A stretch of DNA of 64,000 nucleotides, taken from Owenia fusiformis. Lineage: Eukaryota; Annelida; Polychaeta; Sabellida; Oweniidae. The translations under genes were made by a program, and so were the position numbers. Of this stretch, positions 28,801 to 40,800 are shown piece after piece. The stretch is from positions 27,512,822 through 27,576,821 of the forward strand of contig CAIIXF020000008.1 of the NCBI GenBank assembly GCA_903813345.2, given 5' to 3'. The notes beneath the pieces are model-generated. The model had not been told where the DNA came from, searched no databases, and was given only the letters and a program-made list of their open reading frames with translations. The first letter of the stretch is position 1. Each line of letters begins with the position of its first letter.

Positions 28801-31800
28801 CCTTCATATATGTGTCTTACTTATAGAGAGCAAAAAAGAATGCTGATTAAATAAGCTTAATACTATTATGTTGTAACAACAATCAGTTACAACCTTGTCT
28901 ATCACCAGCCCTCATCAGGGGCGGATATGGGAACCAACAAGGGGGGGGGGGCAAATGTCAGGTCTGAGAAAAAAACTTCCGCAGAAAAAATTTTGGGCCC
29001 CTAAAACCCTGAAGTGGGCCCAAATTTTGAAATATTGAGACCCATTTTCTCCAATTAAAAAATAAGGCTTTAAAAGGCTCATTTATGACCAAAAAGGCCC
29101 ACTTTTCGGGGCCTTAAGGCCTTTTTGGGCCCAATTTTTTTTCTGGGCCCGCCCAAGGGGGTGGAAGGGGCCCAGATCTGCCAGTGTTCATTATTTAGTC
29201 ATCATTATTCTCATGATCAGTAATGGAGGTATTTGCACAAATGCCTTTGCATACCTTACATGTCAAAGAACAGTTATTTCATTTTTCTACAAGAACATCT
29301 CATAGAAATACAATCTGCCTTACACATACAATGGATGATCTCTGAGAAAGGGGAGCTGCATTTAGGCAATTACCCAAATGCGAGTAGGTAGTTACCAGTT
29401 TCACCACCAGGTGGCTGATTCGGGTCAATTATCATGGCAGGTATATAAGAAAGTTCCCTTAAACTTGAATATTATCAATTTAAGTGGCTCAAATTTAATA
29501 TAACCTTTATGTGTCTGATACTTATACTAATGAAAATATGTCCAGTAAAGCAAAATATTATCCGTCCACTAAAAGAAAAGATATTTCATTTTTTGTGATT
29601 TTATAGCATGGGGTCTATGGGAATCTCCCCGAGCTAGAAGTCACATTTTCAAAGAAAATTAGTTTTTCAAAGTTGATAAACACTTTTTAAAACCACATTT
29701 CTAGAAGTAATTTTACATGTAGATTTCAAATATGATATTACTTTGACTGAATTTTGAATTTTTAATGACGTAAATCAAGATTATTTCTACTCGCATCTGG
29801 GTTATTGGTACATAGTTTCGTTGCTTATTTCCCAGCCCAATTATAATGGAGGCAGTTTATTTCCCTCCCACTCCTGGATCTGATGGTACACTCTGTAACT
29901 GTGGTATTCCACAGCATCAGAAAATGGAGGAAGAACACGGGGCTGCAATAATTCAGATCTTGCTGCTCTCTTTTAATAGAATTTTAGAAGCCTAAGATAA
30001 TTTAGGATTTCACCATTTTTCCACCATAAATTGACAAAAGAGCATGTTCCTCTGCAATGACAGAGTTGCTTGCATTTCACTGGTTTTCTACTTGTTTACA
30101 TTGTAACAAAATGTCGGAACATCGAAGGTTTGATTTTTCTTTATTTCACACATTGTAGGCAGAATTCCCACAACATTGTTATCACAAAAATGTATCAGTA
30201 TTATATATTTAAAAAATGTACATATTTGCGAACAAATAGTTCAGAAGACAACAGAATCTTTGATTTAATTCCTCACTTAAGTTACATAAACGGTATTTCG
30301 ATAAACAATTAAGATCTGCACTTTTAACCCAAACCGTTTATTTAACTTAAGTAAGGAATTAAATCAACAATTCTGTGAGAAAAAAAACATCGTGGGGATT
30401 CTGCCTACAACGCGTGAAAAAAAGGAAAAAAGAAATATCGTACTTTCGACGTTTAGACATTTTGTTACCGAAACGACAAGCGTAATCGAGCGGATCACCA
30501 GTGCTTTTGGTAATTTAAAAACAACCGCTTGTTCTCTTAAGAACTCACTCTTTTTTATCTGCCTCAATGATAGCCTTTTGTCTATGCCATATATAACCTG
30601 AATGCGATGTCACACCCCAGAAAAGAAACAAAATATTGTCACAGACCACTTTTCCAAAGACAATCTTATTTCATTTATATTCCAACATTTTGTTTCTTGG
30701 GTTGCTGCTTTTGGTTCAGGTTTGAAGAAAATATTGAAGTATGTGTTTTGTGCATGATAAATGAGAAGCACAAGGAGATCTGTATGAATACTGTATTTGA
30801 GGTTTGGACACTTTGGATTGCAGTTTTCACAATCACAATATCTGCATCCGATTCTGAATGCAGCACATGTACACTCAATGTTTTCCAACCTGACAGACAG
30901 AATTACCATCATTCCTATGCACTGAAATTATATTAATGAAAGACTCCCCAGATATCTGAGATTTTAATGTTCTCTGTCAGTTTAAATTCCGTTTAATAAC
31001 CAAAAATTCGTTTCTACAGCATTTATAATACATCCAATTGATAGTTCCATAGTAATGTACTCTTATGTAATGATTTATTTATCTGATGAATTTAAATATA
31101 TGCAAATTTTGTAATTGCGGATCGTAATTAATAATTTAAACAATATTAAATTCCACAAAAACTACAACTTACATTATTATTTATATAAGCCTAGTATAGA
31201 GCAATTATCAGAGTGGTGATATGTAATTATTCATCAAATAAAAGTGAGGTCACCTTAACATTTCACCTGGTGCAACTAATAATTCCTATTTTTCATACTA
31301 ATAAGGTATAAACCTTCACAAAACTTGTATTTTAGATGATGACAAGCCTATATAAATGATTTAGATGTCAACTCTAATACAAATGTGATGCATTGTGGGA
31401 GTTAATCATCAAAACTATAGTCTCCCCTATAGTGGGCGGGGCAAAACTATGAAAATGAAATAATTTTTTTCTTCCTAAGTATACACCTTAGAATTCTGAC
31501 ACTCACCAAATATGAAGTTCATATGAATATGTAACACCATGATTTTTTTCATGCTTTTCTGACAAACTGATCCTAAAATATCTAAATAGATATGTGATAA
31601 CATGCCTGTTTTGTGGCCTATTTTGTTATACTTTGGGGTCAAATGACCAATTACTGGTCTCAAAATTGATTAAAATAATATTTTAATTATTTGTGAATAT
31701 GTGATCTATCATAGTAAAGCTTGAATACTTGACTAAAGTATTCCATTTGGGAAGAAAAAATTGTTTCTTACCAATACTCAATTTTGGGGTAGGGTTGTAG

Positions 31801-34800
31801 GGGGTACCTAGGAAGTGAAATTTCATATTTGTCCACTGCATACATTTTTCTATATTTTTGATATGTTTTTCAACTGATATTAATACATGATATAAGACTA
31901 ATTTAAAAACTGTTGCAATTTTTGGGATGTTTGGGCCTTTTATGAGCCCATTTGCTTGGCCTATTAAATACGACTCGGCAGTTGTATCCAGAATAGGTGA
32001 ACGCCTATGGCGCTAGTGATCATGAATAACCAAGTCCCAGGTGAGTGGTTCGTATCCCTCCGTGAGGTACTATTTTTGTTTTATTAAATACTACAGAAAG
32101 GAGCAAGGTGTAGTTTGAAAACAAGACGTTAGTTTGTTTCAAAACAGTTTGGAAACATTAATCTCTTATAATTTAAGATTTTCCACTCCTGAAGGGCCTC
32201 TAGATCTATGAAATTCATTAATCCACTCAGTAAAAATACGATTTCTCTGCAACCTCTCTGCAACGGAAGCAACCTCTCTGCAACGGAAGCAAATGCTATG
32301 TTGAAAAAGGAAGAGGTGCGTTTATTGGCAAATACCCCTATGGTCAAAATGAATAATTTTTAGGTGTAACATGAAGAATAGAATGTCATATAACTCTTTG
32401 GAAAATATTAAAGTGCTCGGGCACACATAGGCTGAGATAGGGGCCATTTAGTTTAGTGAGGTTGTATTGACTTACATGGGGCTGTTCATCATTGACTTAA
32501 CATGAGGATATCAGCAGATCCCAATAGAGGCCATTGGTTTCTATTGATTATGACAAAAATACCAAAAATACACTATGACCTGAATCGATTGCAAACTTAA
32601 TAATTTCACAATATGACACTATTGGTTTATCTCATCAAATGTGCAAATGTGTAAAACCAAAGAATATACTATTTTATTTCATTATGTAGTAACATATTTG
32701 GATAAGATGTAGAGATGCGTAGGATGCAAATGGATTTTGACAGACACAAAAATACTTCCTGGTTTGGAATCATATGCCTCTACACTTCATGATTGAATTA
32801 TGACCTTAATAAGTGGCCTATACATCAATACAGTGCTGAATATAGGTCAACAAGATACTAGTGTGCATATAAATGTTATAATTAAAGCAGAATGCTCATT
32901 TTGAAAAATCAGATGAATTATTTTTTTCTCATGGTGAGATCCCAATGGAGCGTGTATAAGGTCCTTTCTATATTTCAATTTGAACCTGTTATTACATGTC
33001 ACGTAGGCCAGTGTTTTGTATGGGGATTATATGTACTTTACTTGTTTACATGAACGTAAATCATTACATGAAATCTGCATTCTTCCGGGTTTAATCTGGG
33101 TTTGTATTGTCTTATTGGGGCTTTTCGACTTTAAAACAAACCCTACCTAAATGGATTGTGTCTCGGGAACGTTTTTGTAAATAGTTATTATAAACAATTC
33201 TGAAAGAATATCACATATTTTTGTCTTCCCGATTTCAGTCATGAATTACGTCAATTTCTCGTGCAAACATTGGGTAGACGTTGCCATACCCTGATGCCAG
33301 AACGTGTCAGGAACATATAGATACTCGGATGATGTTGATTGAACATCAGGGTGCAGAGAAATCGTAATTTTACTGAGTGGCTTCACGAAAAAATAAGCAG
33401 CACTTTAGGCCACCTTAAATACAACTCGTCAGTTGTATCCAGTTGGAATCCCAGCGTATTTTTTTATCGTACCTAACAAAAGGTACGATATTGTAGTCAG
33501 CTTGACGGGCGGGCGGGCGGCGGGCAAGCGGGCGGGCGGCGTCTCACTTTTCAGCTTGTCTACAGGTTTCCAGCCAAACCATTTGAGGGATTTATCTGAA
33601 ATTTTCAGGGATGTTTCTACATATCAACGTCAAGAACTGATTAGTTTTTGGGCATTCTGGGTAAATCTTAAGGTGGCCATTTTGGATTTTCCGTCCTAAA
33701 ATCTTCACTTCCAAGACTTGTCTACAGGTTTCCAGCCAAACCATTTGAGGGATTCATCTGAAATTTTCAGGGATGTTTCTACATATCAACGTCAAGAACT
33801 GATTAGTTTTTGGGCATTCTGGGTAAATTTTAAGGTGGCCATTTTGGATTTTCCGTCCTAAAATCTTCACTTTCAAGACTTTCGAGCCAAACCATTCAAA
33901 TTTTTACATATGTTACACAGTGATAAGTTCTAGAGCTGATTAACTTTTCTGCGGCCATCTTGCTTTCTGGGTCAACAAGACCACAATGCTGTGTTTAAGT
34001 ACGATATTGTTCACGTCTGTGCCTTGTTTATTTTTTTAATTATATGGTTGTGCTTTGATTTTACGCTGAAAACATTTATAACTACGTCAACTTTATATTA
34101 AAACATTTATTATCTTTTCAGTTGTATTAAAATGTAAAATATGATATATGTCAGCTTATTGCTTTCTGGAGAACAGTCAAGGATTAAAGGACAAGGTGCA
34201 ATTATTGGCAAATATCCCTATGGTCAAAATGAATCATTCGTAGGTGTAACATGAAGAATAAAATGTCATATAATACTTTGGAAAATATTAAAGTGCTCGG
34301 ACACACATAAGCTGAGATAGGGATCATTTCGTTCAGTAAGGTTGTATTGAATTACATGGGGCTGTGCACCATTGACTTAACATCAGGATACCAGCAGATC
34401 CCAATAGAGGCCATCGGTTTCTATTGATTATCACAGAAATACCAAAAATACACTATGACCTGAATCGATTGCAAACTTAATAATTTCACAATACGACACA
34501 AATGGTTTATCTCATCAAATGTGCAAATATGAAGTTTGCAATCGATTCAGGTCATACTTAAAATTAAAAGATTGTACATTTTTTCATCATTTTTTTCCCT
34601 ACAAAATGGCAATAGAAAAATGCTCCAAAAACAACTTTTACACTTATCAAATATCATACAAGTTTGTAAAACCAAAGATTATACTATTATATTTCATTAT
34701 GTAGTAACATATTTGGATAAGATGCAGGGATGCGTAGGATGTAAATGGATTTTGACAGACACAAAAATACTTCCTGGTTTGGAATCTATGCCCCTACACT

Positions 34801-37800
34801 TCATGATTGAATTATGACCCCAGTAAGTGGCCTATACATTAAAACAGTGCTGAATATAGGTCAACAAGATACTAGTGTGCATATAAATGTAATAATTAAA
34901 GCAGAATACTCATTTTGAAAAATCAGATGAATTATTTTTTTCCCATGGGGAGATCCCAATGGAGGGTGTAAGGTCCTTTGGTACAATGAATCGGACACTC
35001 ATGTAAATCGACATGGTTATAACATTGAGCTCAATGCATTAAATTAGTTATTTCTATGAATCACAGCGGGATTGGTTTCATTTTATATGATTGCCAACTC
35101 TGGCGGTATTTTTGTAAATGCTTTTGACCGCGGTAAATGTGAAACTGATACAGTTGTGTATTATTCAATTGTTTTATGTCTTGGTCACATTTGCTCCGAT
35201 TTTCACTACGGCGCCCGGCCGATTGAGTATTGTGTTCAGAAATGTATTCAATTTTGAACAAAATACTCGCAGCAAATGTGATCCAGGCATCACACAGCGG
35301 TATTTCGAACATACTTTTGTTGCATAACCACGACCCAGCCAATTTTAAAATCATACTCCTTATTTAAATCAAACGATAGGAGCTCATGGAAAGTATACAT
35401 TTTAACTTTTATACATCTTTACAAATACTAGAAATCTACATGTTTGAGTAGATCACGAAGGGTCCCCACATAGCAGCAGTCTCCATAAAATGCAAAATAC
35501 CTGTATTGATAACTTGACTTTGACTGATTTTTGAATTGAGATGAACTTGTTGAAACCTCGTGAAACGCCAGATACTAGTACCTAGATGTGACCTTGAAAT
35601 AATGTTGGGCAATACACATTGACTTTAACCTTAGGTCACCTAATCATGTGTCGTCAAGGGTCATTGTAGCCCTCAAGGTCCTTACAACGCCAAATACTTA
35701 GATATTATTTTTTGATCTTGAAACAAACTTGACCCAGTAACATTGGCCTTGAACTCAGTTCACCTAATCGTTGGTTGCCAAGGGTCACAGCAGCCCAAAG
35801 GACTTTAAATCACCAAAAACCTAGATATTGATATTTTACATAGGAATGACCTTGACTTCAGGTCACCTAATCATGCCTCATCAAGGGTCGAATCTCAGAC
35901 CAAGGGTAAAAAACGCGTAAACCTAGATATTGACATTTTAAAGAGAGAATCGGATCTAGCAAGCAGTCTAACAAAAAAATTGTTTCAATTTTAGAATATT
36001 TCTGGCTTATGTCATTCCTTTTCATGTCTATTTTCTAAAAAGCCCAAAAGTGCACACTTTATTTCAGGAAAACTAAAGAGTTTACAACAATGACCTTTGT
36101 ATATTTCTTCTATAAGAATGGTTACTTATTATTTACATTTTTGCACTTTTAATATATTATATCTTCATCAATTTCTAACACATCGTAAATATTTTGTAAG
36201 ATATTGTATTTGAGACTGTATGGAATAGTGTACCGTACGTCAGTTGTACATGTTGCTTGTAATTTTGTCACCTCCATATATCTGATTCTGCCTTTAATCT
36301 AGAATGACTTTGACCTCTGACCTTAGTAGAACGCTCACTGGCCCATCAAGTATGAGGGCAAAAGGAGATGTCGAGACCTACTATAAAGCATGTTCGGTCT
36401 GTCTGTCATTTTGTCTGTCTGTCGGAACATCTCCTTCTACACCAGTCCTTAGTAAGTTGGTCTCCGAAGGTCAGAGTTAAGTTCATTCAAAGATAAACGA
36501 TCAATGTCTAGGTATTTGGCATTTGATGATACTATGGCCCTTGGCGAATTATGATTAGATGAACTGAGGTCAACATTAATGTTTCTTGTACAAGGTCATC
36601 CCAAGCTCAAAGATAAATATTTAGGTATTTTACGTTTCAAGACCTTTGGACAAATTCGATTCAATTCAAGAATCGGTCAAGGTCAAAAAATCAATATACA
36701 GGTATTTTGTATTTTTTTGTAAAGATGTATTAAAGTTAAAATGTATACAAAGATAAAATAGGTTAGCTCCTATCGTTTCCTTTTGTATACGTTTATGTCT
36801 CTGCGTAATAACGCAGATGCGAGCAGGTAGTTACCAGTCTCACCACAAGGTGACTCGTTCGGGTCAGATAGCATGGCGAGTATGGTAGAAAGTTCCCTTT
36901 TAACTTAAAGTACATCTGTTTTCGTGGTTCAATTTTCATATCACCCTTAAAATGTATCTAATAGCAATATTAATGCAAATTAAAATATGTCCAGTGAAAG
37001 AAAATGCAATACAAGAATAGATATTTCACTTTTTGTGATTTTGTAACTATGGGGTTATTTTTTGTATAACGCATCGAAACATCTTTAAAAAGTGAGCAAT
37101 GTCAGTGTTGTGATAATAACGCCCCTCATACCTATTTATTACAGGTCGTGTAGATCATTGTTGCCTGATTTATTGCAAAAACATGATGATGATGATGCGC
37201 CTTTTATAATAGATCTCATATCTTAGAAGCGTATCAGTTCAAAAAAATACTAGAAGACCTTACATATTTTGCCATGCACTGCGCCTATTCATTTGGCAAT
37301 TCAGTTGTAAATTTTATCTTGAAAAAAAAATCTTCCAAATTTGTTGAGTTTTCTTGCAGAAATCGCCTACTCCCCCCCCCCCTCCATCCATTTTGTATGA
37401 TCACCGGGCGTGATTTAAGCTGCTGATATTCTTCTTTAAACGAGTCGGATCTTCAAAATCTATAAGTTAGACTCCCTTTATAGAAGCTTTTGTTCATCCA
37501 TACATTTTAAGAAAAATGTATAAAAAGAGATGTTAAGCCAAATGTTGCCCTAAAAATTCAGAAAATGTAAAAAATTTCGAATTTTCTATGTACAGGCCTT
37601 GTTGCCCCTTTAAGAAGCTCAACATGTAAATTATCTAATCAAACACTTCGTCCACCATTTTGAAACACTATAAATCAATCCAATCTGTGCTAGCGATTCA
37701 TATATAGGGCGAGCCATTGGGATATTTCCAGGGTTCGTACACACCTGGAAATGTCAGGGAAATTGACTTAATTTTCCAGGTGCTGGAAATGTCAGGTAAT

Positions 37801-40800
37801 TTTAAAATTAGGTCAAAAGGGCCAAAGATGACCGGGAATTTTGAAACGGTAGATATGTCAGGGAAATGTCAGGGAAACTTCATCAGTGTTGAAAAAATAA
37901 TGTTCCAGAAAAAAATGAGGACTATGACAGGATATCAATGAAATCCAAAATGTAATATTTAGATGATTCCACAGGCTAAAGTATGAAAATGTATAACATA
38001 TATATTTTACACTGTCTTGATTAATGAATTTCATAGATCGAGAGGCCCTTCAGGAGTGGAAAATCTTAAATTATCAGAGATTAATGTTTCCAATCTGTTT
38101 TGAAACAAACTAACGTCTTGTTTTCAAACTACACCTTGCTCCTTTCTGTCGTATTTAATCAAAAATAGTATATCACGGAGGGATACGAACCACTCACCTG
38201 GGATTTGGTTATTCACAAGCGCCATAGGCGTTCACCTATTCTGGATACAACTGCCGAGTCGTATTTAAGTGGAGTCAAAAGTGAGGATCATTTTGAATTG
38301 GTTAGCGTGCCTGGCTTCCACGCTATAGGTTAGTTGATCGAGACCCGTTCATGTCGAACTTTTTTGATTTGCTTGTTGTCAAGATATAATAAGTAGGGCA
38401 AAATCCAGAAAAAGTAGATCAAAAATACTCCAATGGAGCATAAAATTGTCACCAGGATTCCGAAATGAGACGAATGTAACTCGTTAAATCTCGGTAGATA
38501 AGGTAGGTCAGAAAATCCGGTTTGATCCGAACTAGGTTCGGGAATTTTCGTCATAAGAAGTAGATCAAAAATACTCCAATGGAGTATAAAATTGTCACCA
38601 GGATTCCGAAAAGAGACGAATGTTAACTCGTGAAATCTCGGAAGATAAAGTAGGTCAGAAAATCCGGATTAATCCGAACAAGATTCGGGAATTTTCGTCA
38701 TAAGAAGTAGATCAAAAATACTCAAAATGGAGTATAAAATTGTCACCAGGATTCCGAAATACGACGAATCGAATCGGCAAACTTCGGTACAATAATGAAG
38801 TGCATAAAAACCGAAATGATCCGAACAACGTTCGGATAAAATCGTGAAACAGGTGTCAGGGGCTTCCCCTCAGCTTTTCCGACATGGTTCTAAAAGCCTT
38901 ATATGGATCTATCACGTGACATTCAAAATGACGTTCCTATATGGTTCTATGGGCCTTATATGGATCTTTGGAACACGTGACCTAATACCAAATCAAAATC
39001 AAAATTTTACCTTGATCATTGGATGGGATTTCATAGAAAATATCCAAGAAAACATATTCTCGTGATCCTTAAATCACTTAAATTCGATCATTTTATCTTC
39101 ACCCCTTGATGGAATTTTATGAAAGAAGTTATGAAAACACATCATCATGTAAGGGTTTTTCACCTAAATTAAAAATGAAAAATGTTTCATGAAAAATATT
39201 ATCATGTTATGATTTGTATTTAAATAAGACCGTTTCATCTAAATACTTGCTGGATAATATTTCATAAAAAATGCACTTTAAAAATATTTCGCGATTTGCC
39301 TTAATTTATCAATGTAATGTGAATATTAGATTGACTCTATTTTAACTTTTTTTATTGAAATTAATACTAGGCAGGACCCACTCTTTAAATAGCTAATAAA
39401 AATTCAACCCTTGGATGTGATTTCGTTGAAAAAAAAATATGGCAAGTCCAGAATCAAATGATTCGTCCAGAACCTCTTAATATCATGTTATATTGCATGA
39501 ATTGTGTTCTTAATGCTCTTGCTAAAGCAGCTAGTCATGGACCACGTCTCTTTGGTATGGCTGTCAAAGTTAGTAATAATATATATTGAATTGTGTTCCA
39601 AACGTTCTTGCTACAGCAGCTAGTCATGGACCACATCTCTTTGGTATGGCTGTCAAAGTTAGTAATAATATATATTGAATTGTGTTCCAAACGTTCTTGC
39701 TACAGCAGCTAGTCATGGACCACATCTCTTTGGTATGGCTGTCAAAGTTAGTTATAATATATATTGAATTGTGTTTCAAACGTTCTTGCTACAGCAGCTA
39801 GTCATGGACCACATCTCTTTGGTATGGCTGTCAAAGTGAGTTATATTGCATGAATTGTGTTCCAGATGCTCTTGCTAAAGCAGCTAGTCATGGACCACAT
39901 CTCTTTGGTATGGTCTCAAGTATCACGTGGATGTACACATAGGCCAAGGGACAACGAATCAAGTGTCTTAGATCACATAACTAAATAATAAGAATTGTCA
40001 ATGTCAATAATAAGAATTGTCAAGATGAAGAATGACTTTAATATAAAAATGGTTTGTGCATGTATGTACATGCATTTTTTTTACAGATTTTCACCTTGTA
40101 TACAGCTATAATTTTCTATTTTCCAGGATGCCTGCGAAAAGTTGGTCGTTCGATTGAAACCGTATAAACAAAAAAATCTTGACAAACCATGGGAGAAATG
40201 GGTAAATGCTTAAAAATCTATTTTTGGGATGATATCTCTGCTCATCACCGTCAAACATGTTTTTTCACCTGTTATAACCTGTGTATAAAGGATAGTGCCA
40301 ACTACACTTATCTGCTGAAAATAAAGTGTCATGAAACAAGCCAATGGATGGAATAGCGCAATCTTTGTGATTGACGAATACCTTACATACCAGATGATAT
40401 CAACAAAAGAACATAATTTCTCCAATAGGAATTAGCATAAAATTTCTACAACCGTACATTTCGTATATGCGTCCAGTTGCATTTAGTGCTTCTGTACATA
40501 CGGTCATTTAAACATGCATGCTGACATTTTTAGGTGATGGATGCGTATCTGGACTCCACTAATCTCTCGGCTGCTGGATTCTATGATCGGGGACCGCAAC
40601 ATTACCAGAATTTTAATAATCCATATGATGGTGGAAAAGGGCACCAATATTATGTGTGTGGCACAACCGTTGCTGAGGTTGAAGTTGATTGTCTTACAGG
40701 AGCTAATAGAGTAAGTGACGTTATTAATTATTAATTATACTCAGGCATATTTCAAATAACCATGAATGTTTTCATTTTAGAGCATTTCAGAGCGTCCTTC

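Larger units (their letters stand above)
27105..31963. mobile_element. 4.86-kb inverted-repeat insertion inside the left arm of the foldback
   Basis: The ends are TAGGCTAGGCAAATGG and, inverted, TAGGCCAAGCAAATGG. The complementary ends extend about 165 bp (27105-27270 against 31800-31963). The target duplication TTA lies at 27102-27104 and 31964-31966. The right arm (38270) shows the uninterrupted sequence CCACTTAAATACG. A TTA duplication fits PIF/Harbinger-type transposition, but no transposase or Myb-like ORF was seen. The interior is AT-rich without a recognisable gene. Confidence 0.75.
25959..39490. mobile_element. 13.5-kb composite foldback element with about 1.5-kb arms, gene A intron 28
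   Basis: The ends are TAACAGGATCTTAAGAGG and, inverted, TAACATGATATTAAGAGG, then GTTCTGGAC on both. The arms 25959-27104 plus 31967-32340 are the inverse of 38022-39490. Each arm carries tandem TAGATCAAAAATACTCCA-type units, a tRNA-like segment (GGTTAGCGTGCCTGG) and a second tRNA-like segment with box B GTGGTTCGTATCCC. It is flanked by TAT (25956-25958, 39491-39493). I see no transposase. The interior holds several other repeats listed separately. Confidence 0.8.

Noticed and set aside
30607-30936. Coding gene inside the 4.86-kb insertion
   Set aside because: Overlapping open frames on both strands with no known motif; Cys/Trp-rich composition without domain match. I saw no support for coding.
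37717-37941. Protein-coding ORF of 74 codons
   Set aside because: Produced by tandem copies of a short repeat unit.
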